From positions 310,001-374,000 of the forward strand of contig NZ_JAFEJU010000001.1 in the NCBI RefSeq assembly GCF_018555455.1: a stretch of 64,000 bases of DNA, given 5' to 3'. Every line of letters begins with the position of its first letter. Positions within the stretch are counted from its first letter, which is position 1. Shown here one piece after another: positions 8,749 to 17,719 of the stretch. This stretch comes from Bifidobacterium colobi (GTDB lineage: Bacteria > Actinomycetota > Actinomycetes > Actinomycetales > Bifidobacteriaceae). The position numbers and the translations under genes are program-made. The notes under the pieces are model-generated. The model had not been told where the DNA came from and made no database searches. It worked only from the letters and a program-made list of their open reading frames with translations.

Positions 8749-9915
8749 ATGATTCCAAGAACTATTGCACAAGAGCTTGCTCCTATGCTGTCATGGTTCC
8801 CAGTTGTTTCCGTGACAGGTCCGCGACAAAGCGGCAAGTCCACGCTTATCAAAAATGCGCTTCCGGATTACGAATATGTCAATCTTGAAGATGAGACCAC
8901 ACGACTTAGCGCCATCGACGACCCGGTAGGATTCATCCATTCACATGGCAACAAGCTCATCATCGATGAGGCGCAATACGCCCCTAGCCTGTTCTCGCAA
9001 ATACAAGTTGTGGCTGATGAGCGTAAATCTATGGGCCAATATGTGTTGTCCGGTTCGCAGAACTTTCTGATGGAGAAGCGAATTGGTCAATCATTAGCGG
9101 GCCGAGTCGGCATGCTCCAACTGCTGCCTCTCTCTTATGAGGAAGCACTGGAATCAGAACATAATCTGACCGTGGACGAGTTCATGTTCCGCGGCGGATA
9201 CCCGCACCTGTACGACGTGCCAACACCAACAGATGTCTACTTCCGGAGCTATACGGCCACTTATATAAGCCGTGACGTGGCGGAATACCTCGATGTCCGC
9301 AATCTCACCGACTTCAATACCTTCCTGCGGCTCTGCGCGGAGAACGCCGGCAGCTTGCTCAACCTCACCGCTTTGGCAAAAGACGCGAACATATCCTTCA
9401 ACACCGCCAAGGAATGGCTGTCAATTCTGGAGGCGAGTTTCATCGTATTCAGACTGGCCCCCTACTCCACAAACACCCGCAAACGACTCATCAAGACACC
9501 CAAGCTCTATTTCTACGACAACGGTTTGCTCAACTATCTTTTGGGTATCCATTCGCCGCAGGAGCTTGCTGATGACCCCAAACGTGGTGACGTGTTCGAG
9601 AATCTCATTATTTCGGAAACGGTGAAACGCTACCGCAATCGCAATAAAGACTGCGAACTCTGCTTCTATCGCGATTCGAACCAGCGAGAAATCGACTTGG
9701 TGGACGCTACGCAGCGCCGCAATCCCACTCTGTTGGAAATCAAATCGGGTATGACAGCACGACCTGACTTTTTCAAGCGTCTCGCCACAGTCGGGGAAGA
9801 TCTCGGAGTGCCCGTTGATCGCAGAGCGGTTATCTATCGAGGCACCGAGAGCTTCACCAGCAAGAATGGCAGATTCATTACCGCCAACGATTATCTTTGC
9901 ACTGCTCAAGCATGA
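8749..9915 (+). CDS. AAA-type ATPase with DUF4143 domain
   Basis: This 388-residue protein belongs to the AAA_14/DUF4143 group of stand-alone ATPases. It has a Walker A motif near residue 25 (VTGPRQSGKSTL), a Walker B-like strand (NKLIIDEAQYAP), the conserved VLSGSQNFLMEKRIGQSLAGRVG stretch around sensor 1, and the RGGYP motif. The C-terminal DUF4143 half carries FYRDSNQREIDLV and LLEIKSG, which resemble a PD-(D/E)xK nuclease-like core. Members are common in gut bacteria, and their role is not established. AGAGG precedes the ATG. The gene is convergent with the GH43-like gene, and its upstream region is an array of 23-bp-spaced boxes. It may have arrived by insertion next to a GH43 gene, since a remnant of the 3' end of such a gene lies on its other side. 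Confidence 0.88.
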   Translation: MIPRTIAQELAPMLSWFPVVSVTGPRQSGKSTLIKNALPDYEYVNLEDETTRLSAIDDPVGFIHSHGNKLIIDEAQYAPSLFSQIQVVADERKSMGQYVLSGSQNFLMEKRIGQSLAGRVGMLQLLPLSYEEALESEHNLTVDEFMFRGGYPHLYDVPTPTDVYFRSYTATYISRDVAEYLDVRNLTDFNTFLRLCAENAGSLLNLTALAKDANISFNTAKEWLSILEASFIVFRLAPYSTNTRKRLIKTPKLYFYDNGLLNYLLGIHSPQELADDPKRGDVFENLIISETVKRYRNRNKDCELCFYRDSNQREIDLVDATQRRNPTLLEIKSGMTARPDFFKRLATVGEDLGVPVDRRAVIYRGTESFTSKNGRFITANDYLCTAQA

Positions 9916-9982
9916 ACAATCAGGCTGGCTCCGAGCGAAAAGCCACCCGCCGTGATGACGTCCCTAATTTTGCAGAACAGCC

Positions 9983-11254
9983 TCACTGCACGATGGCATT
10001 GCGCACATCTACCACCGAGCCGACTGAGCCGAAACGCTGGCCGGATTTATCCGTCCACTGCGGCACTTCGCCGGTTACCGTAACGGTCACCATGTAGTCG
10101 CCTTCCGGTAGCTCGGGAGAGACGTATCGATAGCTTTCGTCGGGAGACTTGGCGTAGAAGCTGACGAAAATATCCTCTACCGCAGTAGACCCATCAGCCC
10201 GCCGAATACCAATGCGCGCATAGGAGCCCCATGGGTCAGCCCGGCCAATCAACGCCACTCGAGAACCATAGAACGGAATCTTCACTGACTCTCCAGCGAC
10301 GTAAGAATGGAAGCCAACATCAATCGAGCGCCCGCGCAATGGCTCAGCTTCTCCTGTGCCCGGATTCCATGACGGCACATACCGATCCAGCCGCAGCCTG
10401 CCATCGCGCACAATAAGCTGCTGCCATACATATGTCGCCGCCGAAGCCTGATGCGGGAACGACCAACGGTCCCCCATAAACATCGAGACCATGCCGTGCT
10501 CGGTCGTGACGGGCAGCGCATACAACGTCTGGGAATTGCAGGTTTGCGTGCCTTCCGGCGCGAAAAGACCCTGATACGTCCAGGGACCACTCATCGAGGG
10601 AGCGGACAGACAATAGTTCTCATTGCAGTCCCACGATGTCTTGCCGGAGAACAGCAGCCAATAACGCCCGTCTAGCTTGGCCACTGCAGGCGCCTCACCG
10701 CCGAGCGCGATCCCCTCGCCCACACGTTGCTCCGCAGAGCAGTAATCATTGGCGAGTCGATAGATATCACCCTCATGCACGAGCAGATAACCAGTGCCAT
10801 CGTCATCCTGAAATACTCCCAAATCCCAGCGGCGAATCGGCTCACCGTCAAACAGCAACGGGCCTTGGAACTGGTATTCGCCATCAATGGCATCGCACAC
10901 CGCATAGCAGATGTGCGGATCGTAGTATCCCAAATCATCGGAATGCATATACATTACGTACTGCCCAGTAGCAGGGCAACGCATCACCTTGACACGCTCC
11001 CCGATGCGCCCCGGCCCCATCAAGCCATCAGACTGCTGCGGCAGCACAATACGGCGGAATTGCCAATGCACCAAGTCCAGCGACGCATAACAGGAGAATC
11101 CCGCGAACTTGTTCTCCTCATCGGTTTTGTATTCGCCGAACAGGTAATACCAGTCACCTTCCTGCACAATGCATCCGCCATGCGCATTCACCGTGCGGCC
11201 GCGGTCGTCAAACCACGGCACTCCGCTGATAATAAGGGATTGACGCTCTACCAT
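9983..11254 (-). CDS. GH43-like five-bladed propeller glycosidase
   Basis: This is a cytoplasmic 423-residue protein without a signal peptide. The N-terminal ~300 residues look like a GH43-type beta-propeller: NAHGGCIVQEGDWYYLFGEY, MHSDDLGYYDPHICYAV, RRWDLGVFQDDDGTGYLL and a GGEAPAVAKLDGRYWLLFSG strand that would carry the catalytic acid. A C-terminal beta-sandwich (about 330-423) follows. It resembles enzymes annotated as beta-galactosidase or exo-1,3-galactanase relatives, but I cannot fix the substrate. GAGGAAA precedes the ATG. It lies 157 bases after the last ABC permease gene on the same strand. It is most likely the last gene of the transporter operon and acts on the imported glycoside. 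Confidence 0.75.
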   Translation of the reverse strand: MVERQSLIISGVPWFDDRGRTVNAHGGCIVQEGDWYYLFGEYKTDEENKFAGFSCYASLDLVHWQFRRIVLPQQSDGLMGPGRIGERVKVMRCPATGQYVMYMHSDDLGYYDPHICYAVCDAIDGEYQFQGPLLFDGEPIRRWDLGVFQDDDGTGYLLVHEGDIYRLANDYCSAEQRVGEGIALGGEAPAVAKLDGRYWLLFSGKTSWDCNENYCLSAPSMSGPWTYQGLFAPEGTQTCNSQTLYALPVTTEHGMVSMFMGDRWSFPHQASAATYVWQQLIVRDGRLRLDRYVPSWNPGTGEAEPLRGRSIDVGFHSYVAGESVKIPFYGSRVALIGRADPWGSYARIGIRRADGSTAVEDIFVSFYAKSPDESYRYVSPELPEGDYMVTVTVTGEVPQWTDKSGQRFGSVGSVVDVRNAIVQ

Positions 11255-11411
11255 ACTGTTTCCTCAGTCCGATTGAGCAGCGTCCATATTCTCCCCCGAT
11301 ATCACAAGAAACGAATATGACGAGGATTGCTCAATGGCAATACTGCTCAATGGCAATACACAGTAGAGCGGAGGAGACGCCGTAGCATCCCTCCGCCCAT
11401 ATTTGCCAAAA

Positions 11412-12245
11412 TCAGCCCTTGACCGAGCCGGCCACCAGACCGGAGACGATCCATCGCTGGCAGAAGATGAAGAAGATCACCACTGGCACCAGGGCGATCA
11501 CCGTGATGGTCATGAACGCCGGCCAATCGGTGGTGAACTGGCCCATGGCGTTGTATACCTGCAGAATCACGGTGCGCAGGTCGGTGGAGGTCAGGAAGAT
11601 GTTCGGCAGCATGAAGTCATTCCAGGTAGACAGCGTTTGGAAGACCACCACTGTTGCCAGAATCGGCGTAATCATCGGCAGCACAATCACCCGGAAGATG
11701 CGGAACGGGCCGGCGCCGTCAATACGCGCGGCTTCCAGAATCTCCATCGGCAGCTTGCGCATATATCCGATGGTGAGCATGTAGCAGAAAATGGAATTGG
11801 CGAGGTACAGGATGATCAAGCCCAGCAAGGAATCGACCAGACCGACCTTTGCCTCCATTTTGTACAGTGGAATCAGCGTGGCCTGCACCGGTATGCAGAA
11901 CGCGATCATCAGCACCGCGCCAACGCCGGCAGTGAACTTGCTGTTCTTGAGAATCATGCCGTAGGCGGCGAGCGCGCCAATCATCACTTCGAAGAACACG
12001 GCGAACACGGTAACGATGATGGAATTGATGAAGCTTTGCACAATAGGCAGGGTGCCGAACACATCCGCGTAGTGTTGCAACGTCCAATGCTCAGGCAGGC
12101 CGAATGGCGACTGGGCCATGTCAAGTGTGGTTTTGAACGTGTTGATGACGATGTAGTAGAGCGGGATGGCCATGATGATGGCCAAACCATTGATGAGTAT
12201 GGTGCGGACGATTTTACCGACCTGCGCACGCTGTGACGGTGTCAT
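11412..12245 (-). CDS. Carbohydrate ABC transporter permease (CUT1, second)
   Basis: This 277-residue inner-membrane permease has about six transmembrane segments and the EAA signature EAARIDGAGPFRIFRVIVLPMITP in the loop before the last segments. This is typical of MalG/UgpE/AraQ-type partners in CUT1 importers. Its start overlaps the stop of the first permease by ATGA, so translation is probably coupled. No ATPase gene is present in the locus. Bifidobacterial CUT1 systems normally share an MsiK-like ATPase encoded elsewhere. Confidence 0.9.
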   Translation of the reverse strand: MTPSQRAQVGKIVRTILINGLAIIMAIPLYYIVINTFKTTLDMAQSPFGLPEHWTLQHYADVFGTLPIVQSFINSIIVTVFAVFFEVMIGALAAYGMILKNSKFTAGVGAVLMIAFCIPVQATLIPLYKMEAKVGLVDSLLGLIILYLANSIFCYMLTIGYMRKLPMEILEAARIDGAGPFRIFRVIVLPMITPILATVVVFQTLSTWNDFMLPNIFLTSTDLRTVILQVYNAMGQFTTDWPAFMTITVIALVPVVIFFIFCQRWIVSGLVAGSVKG

Positions 12246-13207
12246 GCGAACCTCCTAGTGATAATGCCGGTAATGGCCTGCTGGCCAAGGACGACGATCA
12301 TGCAGGCGACGGTGAACAGCACTGCGAGGGCCGAGCCCAGGCCATATTGGGATTGCGAAATACCTTGAACGATGATGGATTGGGTGATGGTGTTGGTTGC
12401 GTAGCCCGGGCCGCCCTTGGTCATGCCGAACGGGAGATCATAGACCTTCAAACCATTGGTGATGAGCAGGAATGTGGAGACCACGATGCCGGGCACCAGC
12501 TGTGGCAAGGTGATGTGGATGAACTGCTGGAAAGCATTGGCACCATCAACGGCAGCCTGCTCGTAGAGATCTTTTGGCACCGCCTGCAAATAAGCCAAAT
12601 ACAGGGTGGCATGCCAGCCGACGGCGGCCCAGATGGCCACGAAGATTACCGCTATGCGCGCGAGGTTGCTATCGGCCAGCCACGGTACCGATTTGAGTCC
12701 CATGGAAATCAGCACCGAGTTGAGTGCGCCGGTCTTCAACGGGGAAAGAATGTATTGCCAGACCAGGCCAAGCACGATAAGCGAAGGAACGCCGAGGAAG
12801 AAGAACAGCGAGCGAGCGAAGGATCGACCGTAGAACTTTGAGTTCAGCGCCACGGCCAGCGGAATCGCCAAAGCGGTGGTAATCAGTGTGGTAGTCACGG
12901 CAAATAGCACGGTGAATCCGAGACCTACGAGCAGGGAAGGATCCGTGAATACTTTCTGATAATTGGCGAATCCCACGAAGTTAGGATGCTGCTGGAATCC
13001 GTTGAAGTCGGTGAATGAATAATAGATGGTTTGCACCAAAGGGACCGCGGTAAGCACCAGGAACACCACGATGATAGGAAACAGGAAGCCTGTGGAGGCT
13101 GCTGTTTCAGCGAATTTGCCGGTTTTGTACCAGGGGGTTTTGGCATTGACGGCACCAGCCGATGGTGCACCGGCAGGCACTTCCTGCGACTGGTCATGAC
13201 GAGACAT
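12242..13207 (-). CDS. Carbohydrate ABC transporter permease (CUT1, first)
   Basis: This 321-residue permease has a polar N-terminus of about 35 residues and six predicted membrane helices. The EAA-loop is EQAAVDGANAFQQFIHITLPQLVPG. It is of the MalF/UgpA/LacF type and pairs with the following permease gene, with which it overlaps. The upstream gene encodes the solute-binding lipoprotein, so the three form one import system. The ATG at 13207 has only a loose ribosome site (AAAGG further upstream). Confidence 0.9.
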   Translation of the reverse strand: MSRHDQSQEVPAGAPSAGAVNAKTPWYKTGKFAETAASTGFLFPIIVVFLVLTAVPLVQTIYYSFTDFNGFQQHPNFVGFANYQKVFTDPSLLVGLGFTVLFAVTTTLITTALAIPLAVALNSKFYGRSFARSLFFFLGVPSLIVLGLVWQYILSPLKTGALNSVLISMGLKSVPWLADSNLARIAVIFVAIWAAVGWHATLYLAYLQAVPKDLYEQAAVDGANAFQQFIHITLPQLVPGIVVSTFLLITNGLKVYDLPFGMTKGGPGYATNTITQSIIVQGISQSQYGLGSALAVLFTVACMIVVLGQQAITGIITRRFA

Positions 13208-13338
13208 GTCAGCGTTGCCTTTCTATATGCCTATATGCATTGGAGAAGGATTCGCTCGGACGGGCGGAACCGCCCGAGCGAATCAGTTGAAGGAGGAGAT
13301 AGGAGTATGGAGATTGATGTTGTTTGACTAGCGGGCGA

Positions 13339-14580
13339 TCACTTCGATTCAGCCCACTTGGCATCCAGGGCCTTGGTGACATCGGCCACCGAGGCCTGGC
13401 CCTGCACCAAGAGCTGGAACTGAGAAGCCATTTCCTGGCCCATCACATTGCCGTCACGAGTCCAGTTGGTCCAGTAGAAGTCGCCGTTGGTGATGTACTT
13501 CTCGTAGAGGTCCTTGAGCTGAGGAGCCACGTTGGCCTTGTAGGCCGGGGAGACGGAAATCTGGTTGATCTGCTTCTCTTCCAGCTTGAGGCCTTCCTCG
13601 CTGTTCATGAAAGCGAGGAACTTCTTAGCGGCTTCCAGCTTGGCACCATCGACCTTAGAGCTGATGACGAACGGGGAGTCCGGGCCACCACCGACGTACG
13701 GCTTGCCACCGTCAACAGCCGGGAATGGCGCCACACCATAGTCAACGCCCGAGGAGTCAAGATCGGCGAAGTCCCATGGGCCGGAACGGAACATGGCCAG
13801 CTGGCCGGTCATGAAGTTCTGCTTGATCTGGTCGGCACTGACACCGACTGTTTCCTTGGGTAGGGTGCCGGAATCAACGAGCTTCAGCCACTGCTTCAGC
13901 ACCGGAGTCCACTGCTCGGAAAATGTACCGCCCTGGTCTTGTTCAGGCCACTTGGAGGCATCGATGCCCTGCTTGGAGTAATAGCCGCCAAGCATCGGCT
14001 GGAAGGAGCCGGAGACCACGCTCATGTCTTCCATGTACGGCGTGATGTTCTGCGCCTGGAGCTTCTTGCCAAGCTCGATGAATTCATCCAAGGTCTCGGG
14101 CACGCTGTCGTAACCCACCTGTTTCAGCAGATCCTTGTTATAGACGATGCCACCCACCCAGGCAGTCGGCGACATGCCATACACCTTGCCATCACGGGTG
14201 TAGAGGTCGGTCTGGGACTTCGGAAGATTCTTGACGAAGTCCTCATTGGTGATGTCGCGGGCAAGGCCGGCATCAAGCACTTCGTTGCGGGTTTCGATGG
14301 ACATGTGGAATACGTCCGGAACCTGACCGCCGGCGACGCGCGTGGTCAGGGTTTGCGCATAGTCCGTGGCCTGGCCTTGGGCCGTGCTCATCTCGACCTT
14401 GATATCGGGGTTGGCTTCCTCGAATGCCTTGACAATCGGACTCATCATCTTCTCGTTGTTCCACGAGAAGTAGGTGATGGTGGTTTTGTCTGATCCAGCA
14501 GTGCTACTGCCGCATGCGGCAAGCGGCACCAACATTGCAGCAGCCGCCACTGCTGCAATCATCGTTTTGGAGAACTTCAT
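13339..14580 (-). CDS. Sugar ABC transporter solute-binding lipoprotein
   Basis: This extracellular sugar-binding protein of about 413 residues belongs to the SBP_bac_1/MalE-like family. It has a lipoprotein signal ending LAACGSS, so the mature protein starts at a lipidated cysteine near residue 23. The motif GQVPDVFHM and the C-terminal half PYVGGGPDSPFVIS are typical of this family. I chose the ATG at 14580, with GGAAAG upstream; a TTG two codons earlier is a less likely start. It is the first gene of the operon SBP-permease-permease-GH43. An operator copy lies 117 bases upstream. The ligand is unknown; the linked GH31 and GH43 enzymes point to an oligosaccharide with mixed linkages. Confidence 0.92.
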   Translation of the reverse strand: MKFSKTMIAAVAAAAMLVPLAACGSSTAGSDKTTITYFSWNNEKMMSPIVKAFEEANPDIKVEMSTAQGQATDYAQTLTTRVAGGQVPDVFHMSIETRNEVLDAGLARDITNEDFVKNLPKSQTDLYTRDGKVYGMSPTAWVGGIVYNKDLLKQVGYDSVPETLDEFIELGKKLQAQNITPYMEDMSVVSGSFQPMLGGYYSKQGIDASKWPEQDQGGTFSEQWTPVLKQWLKLVDSGTLPKETVGVSADQIKQNFMTGQLAMFRSGPWDFADLDSSGVDYGVAPFPAVDGGKPYVGGGPDSPFVISSKVDGAKLEAAKKFLAFMNSEEGLKLEEKQINQISVSPAYKANVAPQLKDLYEKYITNGDFYWTNWTRDGNVMGQEMASQFQLLVQGQASVADVTKALDAKWAESK

Positions 14581-14696
14581 TGTCAATCTTTCCTTCCTGT
14601 AGCGGCGTCAGCACCGGCACCGCTGAAATCCAGAACTCAATATCGAAAACCTGAAAGCTGCGGTGCCTTCTCATTTCGATATCGACTGTATTGTTT

Positions 14697-14708
14697 TAAT
14701 ACGTATTA
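14697..14708. promoter_or_regulatory. Operator TAATACGTATTA, copy 1
   Basis: This perfect 12-bp palindrome lies 117 bp upstream of the solute-binding protein start. The same 12 bp occur at 14899-14910 in front of the GH31 gene. They are the likely targets of the LacI-family regulator encoded at 16556. The assignment follows from the sequence match and gene context. Confidence 0.75.
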
Positions 14709-14874
14709 TTGAGTACGTGGCTTCAGTATGCCACCGTGATACAGCAGGTGCAATAGCGGCGTGTCGCACTAATAGAAATTGCCAAATACTTTATATTTCA
14801 ATGGTTTACAGCATACAGGATAGAAACCTCGAACTATCCGTCAACTAGGCATACACTCGCGGCACACCGATATT

Positions 14875-14910
14875 TTGCACCATCAATATCCTGAGTAATA
14901 ATACGTATTA
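14875..14910 (+). promoter_or_regulatory. GH31 promoter overlapping operator copy 2
   Basis: A TTGCAC -35 box at 14875-14880 and a TAATAC -10 box at 14899-14904 are 18 bp apart. The -10 box is the left half of the perfect palindrome TAATACGTATTA at 14899-14910, so a bound repressor would cover the promoter. The GH31 start codon is 53 bp further on. Confidence 0.65.
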
Positions 14911-14962
14911 GTTCCGATGCGCCGAAGCATCGAAAGTCAGTCTTCAACCAATAGGAACACCA

Positions 14963-16510
14963 ATGACAACCAACACCACACACACCGTAATCAACCAGCT
15001 TCCAGACGAACACTGGTGGGGAGGCAGAGTCGCCGACGGACGATTCATGCCGTACGGAACAAGCGAGTTCCACTGCAATCTCGCAACATGGCAACATCAG
15101 CCCGGACAGCTGCCGGAAGCGTCCAATCAAAGCGCACCCCTGCTCGTCTCCACAAAGGGACGATACGTCTGGGATGAGCACCCATTCGAATTCAGCTTCG
15201 ACGACAACACCCTCGTCATCCAAGCCGACCACGCCATTGACGTGCATCAAAGTGCAGGAAGTACTTTACGAGATGCCTATCTCGAGGCTTGCCAGGAGCA
15301 TTTCCCTCCGTCCGGCGATACTCCAGCGCTCGAAATGTTCTCCAAGCCCCAATACAACACATGGATAGAAATGCCATATCATCCCACGCAGCAGGGCGTA
15401 TTGGCGTACGCCGATTCCATGATTGAAGCCGGCATGCCTGCCGGCGTGCTGATGATCGACGACAAATGGAGCCCGGATTACGGCAACTGGACGTTTGACC
15501 CAGCGGCATTCCCGGACCCCAAGGCGATGCTCGACCAGCTGCACGCCCAAGGATTCAATATCATCGTCTGGCTGGTGCCATTCGTCAGCCCCGATTCCGC
15601 TGTGTTCAGAGAGCTCGAAGCGAACGGACTCATGCTTCAGGACAAACACGGCCGAACCGCAATCCGCCGTTGGTGGAACGGGCTCAGCGCCGTACTGGAT
15701 CTGAGCAATCCTGCTGCCTGCGCCTGGATTCGCACCAAACTCGATGCGCTGCGAGCGCTGGGAGTGGACGGCTTTAAATTCGACGGCGGTGATCTGTACG
15801 ATTTTCACCTCGACGACCGCCCATACCGACCGATGACATCCAATGACATGTGCGAGCAATGGGCCAAAATCGGCACCGGCTACCCATTCAACGAATTCCG
15901 AGCCTGTTGGAAGATGGGTGGGCAGCCGCTTGCGCAACGTCTGCAAGATAAGCCCGCCGCGTGGGATGAGACCGGCATTCAATCCCTGATTCCCGAAATG
16001 CTGGCGCAAGGCATGATCGGGCATGCGTTCGTCTGCCCCGATATGATCGGCGGCGGCGAAGTGAACAGCACCAAGCATTCCGGAGTGGATCAGGAGTTCT
16101 TTGTCCGTTACGCGCAAATCGCAGCCCTCGCACCAATGATGCAATTCTCCGTGGCACCCTCGCGAGTTTTGAATGACGAACATCTCAAGGCCGTCCGCCA
16201 AGCGCTGGATATTCGCGAACAATATCTGCCGACGATTCTCCAGCTGGCCAACCATGCAGCACAAACCGGAGAACCCATCATTCGGCCAATGGCCTATCAC
16301 TTCCCCGGTATGGATGAGGTCACCGACCAGTTCATGCTCGGCAGCGATACCATCGTGGCACCATGCCTTGAGCGCGGCGCACAAGCCCGAGACGTGGCCA
16401 TCCCCGCCGGGCGCTGGCATTCCGATGCCGGGCAAATCATCGAGGGGCCGACAGTGATTCATACAGCATGCCCAATCGACAGGCTGCCGCGTTTCACACG
16501 CGAAGCATAG
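14963..16510 (+). CDS. GH31-family glycosidase
   Basis: This cytoplasmic 515-residue enzyme has the GH31 retaining mechanism residues. The nucleophile is D274 in GVDGFKFDGGD and the acid/base is D360 in FVCPDMIGGG. The barrel also shows MIDDKWSPDYGNWTFDPAAFPDP and RRWWNG. A short N-terminal beta domain (to about residue 100) and a short C-terminal beta domain flank the barrel. It lacks a signal peptide and is shorter than typical alpha-glucosidases of the family. It resembles the YihQ/alpha-galactosidase-like or alpha-xylosidase-like short branches, so I do not name a substrate. The gene is divergent from the ABC operon and is followed 45 bases later by the LacI regulator. AGGA precedes the ATG. 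Confidence 0.88.
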   Translation: MTTNTTHTVINQLPDEHWWGGRVADGRFMPYGTSEFHCNLATWQHQPGQLPEASNQSAPLLVSTKGRYVWDEHPFEFSFDDNTLVIQADHAIDVHQSAGSTLRDAYLEACQEHFPPSGDTPALEMFSKPQYNTWIEMPYHPTQQGVLAYADSMIEAGMPAGVLMIDDKWSPDYGNWTFDPAAFPDPKAMLDQLHAQGFNIIVWLVPFVSPDSAVFRELEANGLMLQDKHGRTAIRRWWNGLSAVLDLSNPAACAWIRTKLDALRALGVDGFKFDGGDLYDFHLDDRPYRPMTSNDMCEQWAKIGTGYPFNEFRACWKMGGQPLAQRLQDKPAAWDETGIQSLIPEMLAQGMIGHAFVCPDMIGGGEVNSTKHSGVDQEFFVRYAQIAALAPMMQFSVAPSRVLNDEHLKAVRQALDIREQYLPTILQLANHAAQTGEPIIRPMAYHFPGMDEVTDQFMLGSDTIVAPCLERGAQARDVAIPAGRWHSDAGQIIEGPTVIHTACPIDRLPRFTREA

Positions 16511-16555
16511 TATTGGAATACTGACATCACGCTCACGACTACAGCAAGAGGAACC

Positions 16556-17602
16556 ATGACCGGCAAACATACAGGAACCCGACCACCAACCAGCAAAGAC
16601 GTGGCGGCATTGGCTGGAGTCTCCCAGAGCACGGTCTCATTCGTCATCAATGGCAAAAGCGTCGTTTCCGAGGCAACGAGGAAACGCGTCGAAGAGGCCA
16701 TGCGCAAGCTGAATTACCAGCCCAACGCCGGTGCACGCACGCTGAAAACCAATAAGACCAACATCATCGCGCTGTTCGTGGAGATGAATGAAACATTCGA
16801 TGCCAATGAGACCACGCCGTACATTGACGCAGTCGTGAAACTGGCCAGAAAACATGACTACGACGTCATCATCAACACCACGCACGAGGGATCGATGGCA
16901 TTGCGACGCCTTGCCGGTAAGTCAATCTGCGATGCCTTCATCCTCATGGACATCCAGCGCAACGATGAACGTATCCCCACCGCCGCAGAGCTCAATACGC
17001 CGGTGGTACTGGTCGGCCGCCCTGACAACGCTTTAGGGCTCGACGTAGTTGACTTTGACGCCCGGGAGGCCGCCTATCTTGCCGTTGACGAACTCGCCGA
17101 CACCGGGCATCGCCATATCGCCATGGTTGGCAACACCTTGGGTTCGAACGGCGATGAATTCCGGTTCTCGAATGAATTCTTCTCCGGAGCTCATGAACGT
17201 GCCGACCAGCGCGGCTTGGATTTCATCATTGTTCCCCGCCTTGTTGAAGGTTGGGAAGGTATTCGGCGCAGCACCGATCAGCTGTTGCAACACGTCGACG
17301 ATCGACTGGGAATCATCGTGCGTCAGCCCCAACCAACCGAATGGCTGCTGCGAGCCTTAAGCGAACGCGGACTTGTACCGGGACGAGACCTATCTGTGGT
17401 CTCCCACTGCTCAGATCTGTCTGCCACCTCATTCCAATGGCCTGTAACCAATGTGTCGACTCGCCCTGAAGAGGTTTCCAATCAGGCCATGACGGTCCTC
17501 TTCGACCGTCTTCACGGCTCGACCGCCGCACCGCACTGCGATCTGATCGAGCCCACCGGTATCACGCGCCGAGCCACCACCATCGATTGGAATACCAGAT
17601 AA
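16556..17602 (+). CDS. LacI-family transcriptional regulator
   Basis: This 348-residue regulator has an N-terminal LacI helix-turn-helix (DVAALAGVSQSTVSFVINGK, about residues 15-34). The hinge-proximal motif LNYQPNAGARTLKTNKTNIIAL follows, then a periplasmic-binding-protein-like effector domain. AGAGGAACC gives a good ribosome site. It follows the GH31 gene and probably shares its transcript. The two identical TAATACGTATTA palindromes in the divergent promoter region are its likely operators, which would make it the local repressor of both transport and degradation. The inducer is unknown. Confidence 0.92.
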   Translation: MTGKHTGTRPPTSKDVAALAGVSQSTVSFVINGKSVVSEATRKRVEEAMRKLNYQPNAGARTLKTNKTNIIALFVEMNETFDANETTPYIDAVVKLARKHDYDVIINTTHEGSMALRRLAGKSICDAFILMDIQRNDERIPTAAELNTPVVLVGRPDNALGLDVVDFDAREAAYLAVDELADTGHRHIAMVGNTLGSNGDEFRFSNEFFSGAHERADQRGLDFIIVPRLVEGWEGIRRSTDQLLQHVDDRLGIIVRQPQPTEWLLRALSERGLVPGRDLSVVSHCSDLSATSFQWPVTNVSTRPEEVSNQAMTVLFDRLHGSTAAPHCDLIEPTGITRRATTIDWNTR

Positions 17603-17611
17603 TACGGAAGT

Positions 17612-17643
17612 CAGTGCGCTGCAATGGTTCGTGCAGCGCACTG
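17612..17643. other. 12-bp stem hairpin after lacI
   Basis: CAGTGCGCTGCA at 17612-17623 pairs perfectly with 17632-17643 around an 8-base loop. It begins 9 bases after the LacI gene. With no T-tract it is probably a transcript-end stabiliser acting before the next terminator. Confidence 0.5.
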
Positions 17644-17656
17644 ACGAATGTACAAG

Positions 17657-17691
17657 AACGGGCATCTCCCCACATTGGGAAGATGCCCGTT
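17657..17691. terminator. Bidirectional terminator between lacI and gltX
   Basis: AACGGGCATCT at the left pairs with AGATGCCCGTT at the right, with an inner CCC/GGG extension and a short loop. The plus strand continues with TCTTCTTTC. It separates the convergent LacI and gltX genes. Confidence 0.8.
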
Positions 17692-17719
17692 CTTCTTTCA
17701 CTCCGTCACATGCCGGATA

